Source: Candidatus Enterococcus ferrettii
GTDB taxonomy: Bacteria; Bacillota; Bacilli; Lactobacillales; Enterococcaceae
Length of the DNA stretch: 41,342 nt
Direction: 5' to 3'
Assembly (NCBI RefSeq): GCF_017377655.1
Contig: NZ_JAFREL010000015.1
Location: 1-41,342 of the forward strand
Part shown: piece by piece, positions 15,166-23,808 of the stretch
How the letters are laid out: each line of letters starts with the position of its first letter
How positions within the stretch are numbered: the stretch's first letter is position 1
Translations under genes and position numbers: made by a program
The notes under the pieces: model-generated
Databases searched by the model: none
Told to the model about the DNA's origin: nothing
What the model saw: only the letters and a program-made list of their open reading frames with translations

Positions 15166-18100
15166 ATGAACAATCAATACACCCAGAGAATCATCTACGG
15201 CTTTATGACAATACTTATTTTTTTGCAGTATTTAGTACCAATAGTAGGCATAGCAGAAACGTTAAACAAGTCGTCCAATATCGAAATAACTAAAGCAACC
15301 GTAAATAAAGAGAACGACCAGGACTTTGTCATACTGGAGGGAAATGTCCGATCATCTGAGGAAATTGAAGCTAAAGATATTATGATTTCTGACGGTGTTC
15401 TCTTTGAACCTCAAGCGCAACAGAACTTGGTAGATATTCCTAGAGCCTTCTATTCTGTTGAAACGAATAAATTAACGGTTCATCTTGATTCTGGAAGCAA
15501 GGGAGAGTTTTCGATAAAAGTTCCTTTGAATACTAAATCCTTATTAGAAAAAAAGAGTTTTCAGTTGTTAACCGATGATCAGTCAGTCTCTGTTCAAATA
15601 CCTGATGAGTTAAGTAAAAAAGGGACATTATCCGATGAAACAACCAGTCTGTCCGAAAATTCAATTCAAGAAGAACAATCAGACCAAGCTACTTCAGCAT
15701 CCACAGAGTCCAAGGTACAACCAAAGGAAAAGGAACCAGCTAAAATTCCAGCTCCGCAAGCAGAAGATCCAGAAACAGCTACCGATATTCGAACTTATTT
15801 TCCAGATGGCAACAGCACAATCATTAATAAAGCTGAAGCCAGCTATTATGATAAAAATGGCGTGTTACTCACTCCACCAGTACCAGCTGATGCAACAGTC
15901 CGTTTACATTATGATTGGTCTATCCCGGAAGATGTCCGAGCTCAAATCAAGGAAGGAGATTATTTTACCTTTCAGCTTCCAGAGGGCGTGTTACTAACCA
16001 GCACCCAAGAGGGAGACTTAACTAACGATGATGGAGAAGTTTACGCACATTACACAGTAGACGAAAACGGACAAGTAAAAATTGTATTCAATGATCGAGT
16101 AACTCAAGAATCTGATATCAACGGGACCTTTAATTTCGATACTGAATTTGATACCACTCATATTGATGGACCTGGAGATACTACAATCACGTTTCCTGCT
16201 GAGGATAATTTACCGCCAATCACCGTGCCTATTCGACCTGCAACCGATACTTCAATTGCCAAAAAGGGAACTTTCGATCGGACACCTAATCCTACAGAAG
16301 TGAAATGGGAAGTCGATTTTAATCAAGGAATGGAAAACCTGTCGAATACCACGATTACTGAACAGTGGCCCAAAGGTCTGACCTATGAATCTGTTGTGGT
16401 CTATAAGCTAGTCATGAACTTGGATGGCACTGTTGCTTCTGTTGGTGAGGCCTTAAGTCCTGATCAGTATAAGGTAGATAAAGATGGAAATGTAACTATT
16501 TTAAGAGATGTTTCTGATGCGTACCGTATTGAATATCATACCAGTATTGATGATTCAGCAATTCCAGAAGAAGGTGGGAAGGTCAGCTTTACTAATACGG
16601 CAACATTAACCGATGACAATGATCCAGATGGGATTGATGCCAAGGCCAGTGTAACGAATACCTATGGAAAGCTGTTGGAAAAGAATGGAACGGGTTATGA
16701 TCCTAGTAAACAAGAATTCTCTTGGGAAATTAAGTACAACTATGGAGAGAAAAATATTCCGAAAAAGGATGCGGTAATTACCGATACTATTAGCGATAAC
16801 ATGGATTTAGTTGCAGATTCTGTAGAACTTCATGCGATCGATTTTGATCAGAACGGGAATGAAATAGTCGGAAGAAAGCTTAGTGCTCCTCAAGACTATA
16901 CGCTAGTGCCAAATCCCAATGGTAAAGGCTTTGTGATTCAATTTGCTAACGATGTGGATGAGGCAGTGAAGGTAACTTATAAAACAAATATAAATGGCTT
17001 AGTCACTGATCCGACTCAAGTGAATAATAAAGTTGAAATTGGAACAGGTCAGCAAGATGAAGGCAATGGGACTGCGCAGCAACAAAATGTCATTAAAAAC
17101 TATAGTAATGTTAATTATGCAGATGGTGAGTTGGACTGGACTATACAAGTAAATCAAAATAAATATTACATGGAAAACTTAGTACTAACAGATACTTTTA
17201 GTCCAGTTCCTGGTTTGTCTTTAAGTCGTACACCCGAGATGGGGTATCAAATGACGGTTGTAAGCTCAACTGGAGAGGAATTAACTGCTGGAACCGATTA
17301 CCAACTTACTCAGACTTATGACAGTAACGGAGAAGAAACTGGATTTACAATCAAATTTTTAGGGAAATATAATCCCACTGAAGAGAGCTTTATTATTCGC
17401 TATAGAACTAATTTTGACATTAGCCTTTTAGATCCAGACACACCAGATTTGGATCACTTCAACAATGACATTCGAGCAGATTGGCAGGATGAAAATGGCG
17501 GTGATCATCATTCAGAGGATAATTCAAGCTTTAAGCCAAAACCGGATTACTCATTAAATGCTCAAAAAAGTGGGAGCTATAATGCTCAGAATAAACACAT
17601 AACTTGGACTATTGCAGTTAATTTAAGCAGAAACCTGTTGAAGGATGCTTTTTTGAAGGACCAAATAAAATACAATCAAGACTATGTGGCAAATTCACTC
17701 AAAGTATACGAAGCCACTACTGCATCAGACGGAACAGTAACAAAGGATAGTGATACACCGGTCAATGACAAAATGACGATTGACGAACCTTCACCTGCGA
17801 ACAATCAGACTTTTGATATTCGTTTTCCCAATGAGAGTCAACATACGTACTTAATCGAATTTGAGACTTCGGTTGAAGGAAAAGTTGTAGAAGCGTCAAA
17901 AAATTACGATAACGTCGCAGAATACAGCAACAACAAGGATGAACGGGAAGTAACCGGGGAAGTTTCAGTTAAAAATGGTGGTTCACATATCCAGAAATCA
18001 GGCGAGCAGGATCCTGCTAAACCCGACTTCGTTAATTGGCACTTAGTGATTAATCCAGCTCAGTCTGAGCTAGATCATGTGAAGGTCACAGACCATCCCT

Positions 18101-21100
18101 CTAGCAATCAAATTATCGACCAAAATTCAGTTGCACTTTACGGAACAACTGTCGCTGAAGATGGAACGATTACCCCCGATCGGACAAAGCCTTTAGTCGA
18201 GGGAAGGGATTATCAGATTTCACTGACAACCGATAACGTTACCGGGGAGCAAGTATTAACTGTTGAATTTTTGCATAAAATATCTACTGCTTATTATATG
18301 GACTATCGAGCGCTAATCAGCTCCTCTTCAACGGGAAGCTCGGATGTCGTATCCAATCAAGTAGATATTACCGGGGATGGCACATACGTTATAAAGGATG
18401 ATGGAGGCAAGGATGTTACTGTTGGACTTAACACGAGTGGTGGTTCAGCTAATGGGACTAAAGGGAAAATTACCCTTAAGAAGACCAAGGAAGATGGGGC
18501 TACTAGTCTGACTGGCGCACATTTCCAATTATGGGATACAACGAAGACGCTAATCCTTAGAGAAGGTGATGTAGACGAAAATGGTGAGATTACATTTGGT
18601 AATTTGATTCTTGGGGATTATCTTTTAGTCGAAACAAAGGCACCAGATGGCTATACAATTCCAGATGATTTGGTTCAAGGACGCCGGATCGAAATTACTG
18701 CTAATACATCTGTTGAGGGAGCAACACCTACAGCTGTAATTAATGAACCTAACAAAGTTCTTTTGACTAAATCAGGGGAAAATAAAGACCGATTGGCTGG
18801 TGCAGAATTTATGCTGCAGAAGAGATCAGCCCTAGGAATTTGGCAAACACAGGCTGGTGGTCCTTATGTGACAAATCAACAGGGAATACTGGGAATTGAC
18901 AGCTTGGCACCAGGTCATTACCGTTTAACAGAGACTAAGGCCCCAGCGGACTATGTGATTGATACGACACCAATTGAGTTTTATGTCATTCGCAACGGAA
19001 ACAACCAAATTCCAACAGTGGAGCTAGATATGATAAATTATCAAGGCTCGGCACAATTACTGAAGCAAGATGATGGCCAGAATGCTTTGGCAGGTGCAAC
19101 CTTCAAAATAGTTGATGCTTCAGGAAAAACGGTTAAGGACAATCTTACTTCTGACACGAATGGACAAATTTCAGTAACTGGCCTTGCTCCTGGAGAATAT
19201 CGCTTTGTGGAGACCAAAGCACCAAGTGGATTTGTCTTAAATCAACGAGAATACCCATTTACAATTGTTGACCGTGCGGTTGGCAAACCAACCACTGTCA
19301 AAGTAGGAGCAGCAACTAATTACCAAGGATCAGCGGAATTAGTTAAGCAGGATGAGAATGGTAACGTGCTGTCTGGAGCTGTTTTTCAAGTGAAGGACTC
19401 AGCCGGAAATGTTGTAAAGGACAATTTAACCTCCAACCAAGCAGGGAAGGTTGAAATCACTAACCTTGCACCAGGAAGTTACAAGATCTTTGAAATAAAA
19501 GCACCGGATGGCTATTTAATCAATACGATTGAAAAAAACTTTGATATTTCCGCTGCAGCAATGGATAAGCCGGTTACAATCGAAATTGGAGCATTCCAAA
19601 ATTATCAAGGTAGTGTGAAGATTCGCAAGGTGAATACCTTAGAAGAACCATTAAGAGGTAGCGAATTTACCTTATTTGATAGCAACAAGGAAAGTCTTAA
19701 TATTACGAAAACCAGTAATCCAGAGGGCTGGATTCAGTTTGATGATTTAGCACCAGGGGTTTATTATCTTCAAGAAACCAAAGCACCTCTGCTACCAGAT
19801 GGTTCTTCCTACGTGGTTAATCCTTATCTGATCCGTGTGGAAATCCCAGAGAGTGCAAACGGAAAGCCAACAGTTATTAATTTAGGCGACTTCCAAAATT
19901 TCAAAGGGAAAGCGCAAATTACCAAAGAAGGCAATGGGGCACCCATTGCTAATGCTCATTTTGACTTATATTTATCTGATCCGGCAACCGGTCTAGAAAA
20001 TCTTATTGGCGAGCTGATTTCGGATTCAGATGGTAATATTCCTCTAGACGGACTAGGAGCTGGTAGCTACAAGCTGATTGAAACGAAGCCTGCACCAGGC
20101 TATATTTTAAATACACAGCCGATTTATTTTGTAGTAAATCCTGATTTAGAGTCTGGTCCAATCGATGCCTTCTCTTTTGTAAACTATCAATCGACAGTTG
20201 AAGGAACTAAGGTTGATGGGGATGGTCTAACGCAGGGAGATAACCAATTGTTGGCTGGAGCTGAATTCCAGGTTTATGAACAAAATGAAGATGGTTCACG
20301 AGGAACGGGTCCGGTTTCATTTTATGATAAGGAAGATCAATCAACCGAAACCGTCCGTACGGATAACAAAGGCAATTTTCTAATTAAGGGATTAGAGGAA
20401 AGAAAATATCTTTTGGTTGAAACCAAAGCACCAGATAATTTTGCTCTAAGTACAAAAGAGATTCCATTTGAAGTTCGTTCTTCCCTAGGAAAACCAGAAG
20501 CGATTAATCTAGGGAAGATTGACAATTATCGAGGCAAGTTGGATATTCAGAAAGTTGACGAGGAAGGAAAATCGCTCATCGGCGGAACCTTCGTTCTTTC
20601 AACAACTGCTGATGGCAGGAATCCAGTAAAAGTCATAAACTCTGACAAAAAAGAAGTAGAAGAGCTTCATGCGAGTGATGGACACATCAAAGCGCAAGGG
20701 ATTAAACCAGGAACCTATTACTTGGTTGAGACTGAAGCACCGACAGGTTTTGTACTAAATACTGAACCAATAAAGGTTGTTATTCCTGCTTCCAGTGAAA
20801 ATCCTCAACAATTGTCAGTTTCTGGGGAATTAGTTAATTATCAAGGAACCGCTGAACTAACCAAAAAGAATGCGGCGGGCAATAACTTAGCGGGTGCAGA
20901 ATTCAAAATAATTGATGCTGAAAAGAAAGCTGTGCAAGAAGGCTTAGTTTCTAACGAAAGTGGAGTCGTGACTGCTAAGTATTTGGCTCCAGGTAAGTAT
21001 CAGTTTGTAGAAACGAAGGCGCCAAAAGGGTATATACTCAATACTACACCGATTGATTTCACCATTGATGAGAAGGCAGCAGGAAAACCTTCTGTAGAAG

Positions 21101-21597
21101 TAGCCAGTAAGAATGTCATCAATTATCAAGGTTCTGCGGAATTAACGAAAGTTAATGTACAAAAAGAACTGCTTCAAGGTGCTGAGTTTAAAGTAGTGAA
21201 TCAAGACAACGTGTCTGTGGCTGAGTCGTTAGTCTCAGATAGTCAAGGGAAGATTAAGCTGGATAACTTGCAGCCAGGTACTTACTATTTCGTAGAGACA
21301 AAGGCACCATCAGGTTACTCTTTAAATAAGCATCGAATTGAGTTTACTATTGAGTCATCTGCTCAAGGAGCTCCAGCAAGAGTGAATGCGGGGAACTTTA
21401 TTAATGAGAAACAGGGCGAAACAGTTCCGCCTAGTTCTTCTCATTCAGGATCTTCTTATCCGCAAGCGGGGACAACCACTCGCTCACGATTGATTCCGCA
21501 ATTAAATGACCCAATGAATCAGCTTTTAATTGTGATCGGGATTGGGATTGTTGCTGCGGGAATCATTTTCTGGAGAAAGCAACGAAACGCTAAATGA
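15166..21597 (+). CDS. Very large CnaB-repeat cell-wall-anchored adhesin
   Basis: 2143 residues. Signal peptide 1-30 (hydrophobic core about 10-28, cleavage near GIA-ET). A Ser/Gln/Glu/Pro linker covers about 165-205. From about 208 to 1090 come an N-terminal adhesive domain and five similar beta-sandwich modules, with openings such as IAKKGTFDRTP, LLEKNGTGYDP, LNAQKSGSYN and IQKSGEQDPAK, typical of MSCRAMM collagen-binding-like domains. Ten SpaA/Cna-B prealbumin-like modules follow (1099-2080). The C-terminus has a spacer, YPQAG at 2098-2102, a hydrophobic span (about 2117-2135) and RKQRNAK, so it is sortase-anchored, though the motif is not LPxTG. ATG 15166 is preferred to a TTG at 15154, which lies in the ribosome site TTGAGGA. 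No sortase or pilin genes adjoin, so it is a solitary adhesin; the ligand is unknown. Confidence 0.9.
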   Translation: MNNQYTQRIIYGFMTILIFLQYLVPIVGIAETLNKSSNIEITKATVNKENDQDFVILEGNVRSSEEIEAKDIMISDGVLFEPQAQQNLVDIPRAFYSVETNKLTVHLDSGSKGEFSIKVPLNTKSLLEKKSFQLLTDDQSVSVQIPDELSKKGTLSDETTSLSENSIQEEQSDQATSASTESKVQPKEKEPAKIPAPQAEDPETATDIRTYFPDGNSTIINKAEASYYDKNGVLLTPPVPADATVRLHYDWSIPEDVRAQIKEGDYFTFQLPEGVLLTSTQEGDLTNDDGEVYAHYTVDENGQVKIVFNDRVTQESDINGTFNFDTEFDTTHIDGPGDTTITFPAEDNLPPITVPIRPATDTSIAKKGTFDRTPNPTEVKWEVDFNQGMENLSNTTITEQWPKGLTYESVVVYKLVMNLDGTVASVGEALSPDQYKVDKDGNVTILRDVSDAYRIEYHTSIDDSAIPEEGGKVSFTNTATLTDDNDPDGIDAKASVTNTYGKLLEKNGTGYDPSKQEFSWEIKYNYGEKNIPKKDAVITDTISDNMDLVADSVELHAIDFDQNGNEIVGRKLSAPQDYTLVPNPNGKGFVIQFANDVDEAVKVTYKTNINGLVTDPTQVNNKVEIGTGQQDEGNGTAQQQNVIKNYSNVNYADGELDWTIQVNQNKYYMENLVLTDTFSPVPGLSLSRTPEMGYQMTVVSSTGEELTAGTDYQLTQTYDSNGEETGFTIKFLGKYNPTEESFIIRYRTNFDISLLDPDTPDLDHFNNDIRADWQDENGGDHHSEDNSSFKPKPDYSLNAQKSGSYNAQNKHITWTIAVNLSRNLLKDAFLKDQIKYNQDYVANSLKVYEATTASDGTVTKDSDTPVNDKMTIDEPSPANNQTFDIRFPNESQHTYLIEFETSVEGKVVEASKNYDNVAEYSNNKDEREVTGEVSVKNGGSHIQKSGEQDPAKPDFVNWHLVINPAQSELDHVKVTDHPSSNQIIDQNSVALYGTTVAEDGTITPDRTKPLVEGRDYQISLTTDNVTGEQVLTVEFLHKISTAYYMDYRALISSSSTGSSDVVSNQVDITGDGTYVIKDDGGKDVTVGLNTSGGSANGTKGKITLKKTKEDGATSLTGAHFQLWDTTKTLILREGDVDENGEITFGNLILGDYLLVETKAPDGYTIPDDLVQGRRIEITANTSVEGATPTAVINEPNKVLLTKSGENKDRLAGAEFMLQKRSALGIWQTQAGGPYVTNQQGILGIDSLAPGHYRLTETKAPADYVIDTTPIEFYVIRNGNNQIPTVELDMINYQGSAQLLKQDDGQNALAGATFKIVDASGKTVKDNLTSDTNGQISVTGLAPGEYRFVETKAPSGFVLNQREYPFTIVDRAVGKPTTVKVGAATNYQGSAELVKQDENGNVLSGAVFQVKDSAGNVVKDNLTSNQAGKVEITNLAPGSYKIFEIKAPDGYLINTIEKNFDISAAAMDKPVTIEIGAFQNYQGSVKIRKVNTLEEPLRGSEFTLFDSNKESLNITKTSNPEGWIQFDDLAPGVYYLQETKAPLLPDGSSYVVNPYLIRVEIPESANGKPTVINLGDFQNFKGKAQITKEGNGAPIANAHFDLYLSDPATGLENLIGELISDSDGNIPLDGLGAGSYKLIETKPAPGYILNTQPIYFVVNPDLESGPIDAFSFVNYQSTVEGTKVDGDGLTQGDNQLLAGAEFQVYEQNEDGSRGTGPVSFYDKEDQSTETVRTDNKGNFLIKGLEERKYLLVETKAPDNFALSTKEIPFEVRSSLGKPEAINLGKIDNYRGKLDIQKVDEEGKSLIGGTFVLSTTADGRNPVKVINSDKKEVEELHASDGHIKAQGIKPGTYYLVETEAPTGFVLNTEPIKVVIPASSENPQQLSVSGELVNYQGTAELTKKNAAGNNLAGAEFKIIDAEKKAVQEGLVSNESGVVTAKYLAPGKYQFVETKAPKGYILNTTPIDFTIDEKAAGKPSVEVASKNVINYQGSAELTKVNVQKELLQGAEFKVVNQDNVSVAESLVSDSQGKIKLDNLQPGTYYFVETKAPSGYSLNKHRIEFTIESSAQGAPARVNAGNFINEKQGETVPPSSSHSGSSYPQAGTTTRSRLIPQLNDPMNQLLIVIGIGIVAAGIIFWRKQRNAK
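18460..21408 (+). repeat. Ten tandem Cna-B (SpaA-type) domain repeats inside the adhesin
   Basis: Modules of about 92-112 residues start near 18460, 18751, 19044, 19327, 19609, 19906, 20190, 20532, 20844 and 21130. Each has a first-strand lysine (KITLKK, AELVK and similar), a LxGAxF turn, a YxLVETKAP box holding the catalytic glutamate, and an Asn at the junction, often NYQGS. This is the Lys-Glu-Asn set expected for internal isopeptide bonds. The E-box differs in module 4 (EIKAP), 6 (ETKPAP) and 8 (ETEAP). Modules 3, 4, 9 and 10 are the most alike, suggesting recent duplication. Confidence 0.85.
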
Positions 21598-21634
21598 TTC
21601 AAATAAAAGAAAATAGATCGTGATAAATTGGAAA

Positions 21635-21675
21635 GAACTCCAGCAAGTCTTTAGTGAGCCTGTTGGGGTTTTTTT
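21635..21675 (+). terminator. Terminator of the adhesin gene
   Basis: Imperfect stem AACTCCAGCAAG / CTGTTGGGGTT with one wobble and a bulge, followed by a run of seven T, 40 bases after the stop. Confidence 0.7.
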
Positions 21676-21839
21676 CTGTTTTTTAGATAATTAAAAATTA
21701 CACTAGACTAGCTTAACGATATTTAGGCTTATTTTTAAAGACCTGCAAAGCTCGCTAAAAAATTAATCATAAGAATTAGTAGGGATTTTGATTCAAGATA
21801 ACGTATAATAAAGTAAAATTAGGGAAAAGGAAGATCATC

Positions 21840-22241
21840 ATGCAACCAAAGGTAGTTATTTCAGGAAGTATAGATTTTCAAAATGAATTCATGAGGTTAA
21901 TACGCAGTTTTGAGTCTAAAGGTTGTGAAGTTATCGATTACCCGAGATTGAGCGACAACTTAACTGAAGAATACCCCATTCTTCTTTCTGACTACTTCAG
22001 AAATATCGAAGCAGCTGATATTTTCTATTTGCTGAACCTGGAGAAAAATGGAGTGACCGGCTATATTGGTGCTGCCAGCTTCTCAGAACTTGCTTATGCA
22101 GTTAGTCAAAATCTGATCCATGATAAACATATTGCTATTATCTTAGCTGAAAAACCTTCTGAAAGTGTTCAGTGTTCACCAGAAATAGAATTATGGCTGC
22201 AATACGACTGGTTGACGATCGATAGTGTAAAAGAAGGGTAA
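21840..22241 (+). CDS. Small nucleoside 2-deoxyribosyltransferase-like protein
   Basis: 133 residues. It starts with KVVISGSIDFQNEF, has an ADIFYLLNLEKNGVTGYIG segment (about residues 60-78) and an ASFSELAYAVSQ helix with a glutamate in the position of the nucleophile found in small nucleoside deoxyribosyltransferase-like proteins (compare their G-x-E-x-G-x-A pattern), then KHIAIILAEKP. This suggests the flavodoxin-like NDT fold; activity is uncertain because the catalytic context is loose. AAAGGAAG precedes the ATG and a TATAAT (21804-21809) lies 31 bases before it, without a good -35. A short hairpin at 22251-22269 followed by T residues may terminate it. Confidence 0.5.
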   Translation: MQPKVVISGSIDFQNEFMRLIRSFESKGCEVIDYPRLSDNLTEEYPILLSDYFRNIEAADIFYLLNLEKNGVTGYIGAASFSELAYAVSQNLIHDKHIAIILAEKPSESVQCSPEIELWLQYDWLTIDSVKEG

Positions 22242-22430
22242 CTGCTAACTAGAAGGCATACTTCTTTTTCAAGTGTTATACATTCTAGCTATTTCATAAG
22301 CTGCTAGATAATTCTTATTTACTAAAGAGAATCGCCCTATTCTTTCAACACTAAATAGCCAAATAGTCCAGCACTTAGATGAAACATCTGGTAACGTCTT
22401 AAGTAATAACTGTTTCAAAGGAGGAAAACC

Positions 22431-23465
22431 ATGCTTAAATCCAAGAAACTCTCACAAGGAGACACGATTGCGCTCATTTCATTATCTGCTGGACTAGCAG
22501 GTGAAACCCAGATGGATTATCGTTGGAAACGAGCAAAGGAACGACTAGAAAGCTTCGGTTACCATGTAGTGTTAACTCCTAACGCACTGCAATCTTTAGA
22601 ATATCTGTACGATCATCCCGAAAAACGTGCGGAAGATCTGATGGGTGCACTACAGGATCAAAACATCGATGCGATTATTTGTATGATTGGCGGTAATGAC
22701 ACGATCCGTCTACTGCCATATATTGATTTTGAAGTTGTTCGGAATCATCCCAAGCTCTTTGTTGGTTATTCGGATAGTACTATCAATCACTTTATGTTTC
22801 ATCATGCGGGTGTCTGTTCTATCTATGGTCCTTGCGCTTTAATTGAATTCGCCGAAAATGTTAAAATGCATGACTATACTTTGAACTATTTCCTGGACTT
22901 AGTTTCAAAAAATGAACTGCCACTATCAATTGAGAGTAGTCTCGAATGGACGAGTGAATTTTTGGACTGGTTTGATACCGAAAATCAATTCGTTAAGCGG
23001 GAAATGCAAAAAGAAGCCCACGGTCATGAATTTCTTCAGGGAAAACAAACAATCATCGGTCAGCTTCTTGGGGGCTGTCTAGATACCTTCCCTATGATGA
23101 TGGGAACGGAAATTTGGCCACAGGCAAAGGAATGGCAAGGGAAGGTTCTATTTTTGGAAACTTCGGAGATGCAGCTCGACACTGAGATGTTCACAATTCT
23201 TTTAAGAGGGCTAGCAGCCCAAGGAATTTTTAATCAAATTTCTGGTTTGTTAGTAGGTAAACCGATGGGAGAGATTTATTATCAAGAGTACAAAAAGGCA
23301 TTGCTGCAAGTGATTAACAAAGAGTGCGGTTTGTCAGATTTGCCAATAGTTTATAACCTAAACTTTGGACATAATGCACCGATTATCAGCTTACCGATTG
23401 GTTGTCAGGTAGAAATCAATTGCTCTGATCAAAAAGTACTACTGATTGAAAGTCCCATCGTTTAA
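22431..23465 (+). CDS. S66 family LD-carboxypeptidase (LdcA/MccF-like)
   Basis: 344 residues, usual for peptidase family S66. The Ser-Glu-His triad is in place: S114 in VGYSDST, E243 in LFLETSEM, H314 in FGHNAP. The CMIGGNDT segment (about 83-90) and IYGPCALIEF (about 128) are also family features. LdcA enzymes trim the terminal D-alanine from muropeptide tetrapeptides in the cytoplasm during wall recycling; the MccF branch instead cleaves microcin C-type nucleotide peptides and gives immunity. Length and the GYSDST form fit both branches. GGAGG lies before the ATG, and a strong terminator follows. No microcin genes adjoin. Confidence 0.85.
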   Translation: MLKSKKLSQGDTIALISLSAGLAGETQMDYRWKRAKERLESFGYHVVLTPNALQSLEYLYDHPEKRAEDLMGALQDQNIDAIICMIGGNDTIRLLPYIDFEVVRNHPKLFVGYSDSTINHFMFHHAGVCSIYGPCALIEFAENVKMHDYTLNYFLDLVSKNELPLSIESSLEWTSEFLDWFDTENQFVKREMQKEAHGHEFLQGKQTIIGQLLGGCLDTFPMMMGTEIWPQAKEWQGKVLFLETSEMQLDTEMFTILLRGLAAQGIFNQISGLLVGKPMGEIYYQEYKKALLQVINKECGLSDLPIVYNLNFGHNAPIISLPIGCQVEINCSDQKVLLIESPIV

Positions 23466-23472
23466 TAGCTAA

Positions 23473-23521
23473 AAAGCACCACGGTCATTTGTGAGTATTC
23501 AAAATGATTGCGGTGTTTTTT
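23473..23521 (+). terminator. Strong intrinsic terminator
   Basis: An 18-bp stem with several G-U pairs (AAAGCACC... with ...GGTGTTTT, arms 23473-23490 and 23500-23517), ending in T residues, directly after the S66 gene. Confidence 0.85.
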
Positions 23522-23713
23522 CTAGTTTTGATAACAAGAGTTTTATCCGAGGTAAAACTCTCTTATTGCTTTTTTCAGAATCTATGACTCATAAATATGT
23601 TTAAGGATCGCTATGAATCTCTCCGACAGCAATACATAAATTTTTAAAAAAAATACTTATAGTTAAATTTAATAAGAATACCAACAAGTCAGTTAGCCAA
23701 TTCTATATTCCGC
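23522..23713. other. Non-coding gap with a second hairpin
   Basis: A perfect 8-bp GAGTTTTA/TAAAACTC hairpin (23538-23545 with 23553-23560) is followed 8 bases later by TTTTTT, perhaps a back-up terminator. The rest, to the regulator's promoter, is AT-rich without recognisable features. Confidence 0.4.
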
Positions 23714-23742
23714 TTGATAATCACCTTTTCGGATACTATACT
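23714..23742 (+). promoter_or_regulatory. Sigma-A promoter of the LevR-type regulator gene, overlapping a dyad
   Basis: TTGATA (23714-23719), 17 bases, TATACT (23737-23742). The -10 is also the left arm of a perfect 7-bp inverted repeat, TATACTT (23737-23743) and AAGTATA (23749-23755), a place where a repressor would block transcription. Confidence 0.6.
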
Positions 23743-23808
23743 TGTTGAAAGTATATACTAAAAACGATTTGGGGAAGTCGTAGAAATGAGAATAGGGTGG
23801 TGACTTTA

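Noticed and set aside
22431..23465. Microcin C immunity (MccF) locus
   Set aside because: No mccA/B/C-type genes nearby. An LD-carboxypeptidase role is the simpler reading, although the branch cannot be settled.
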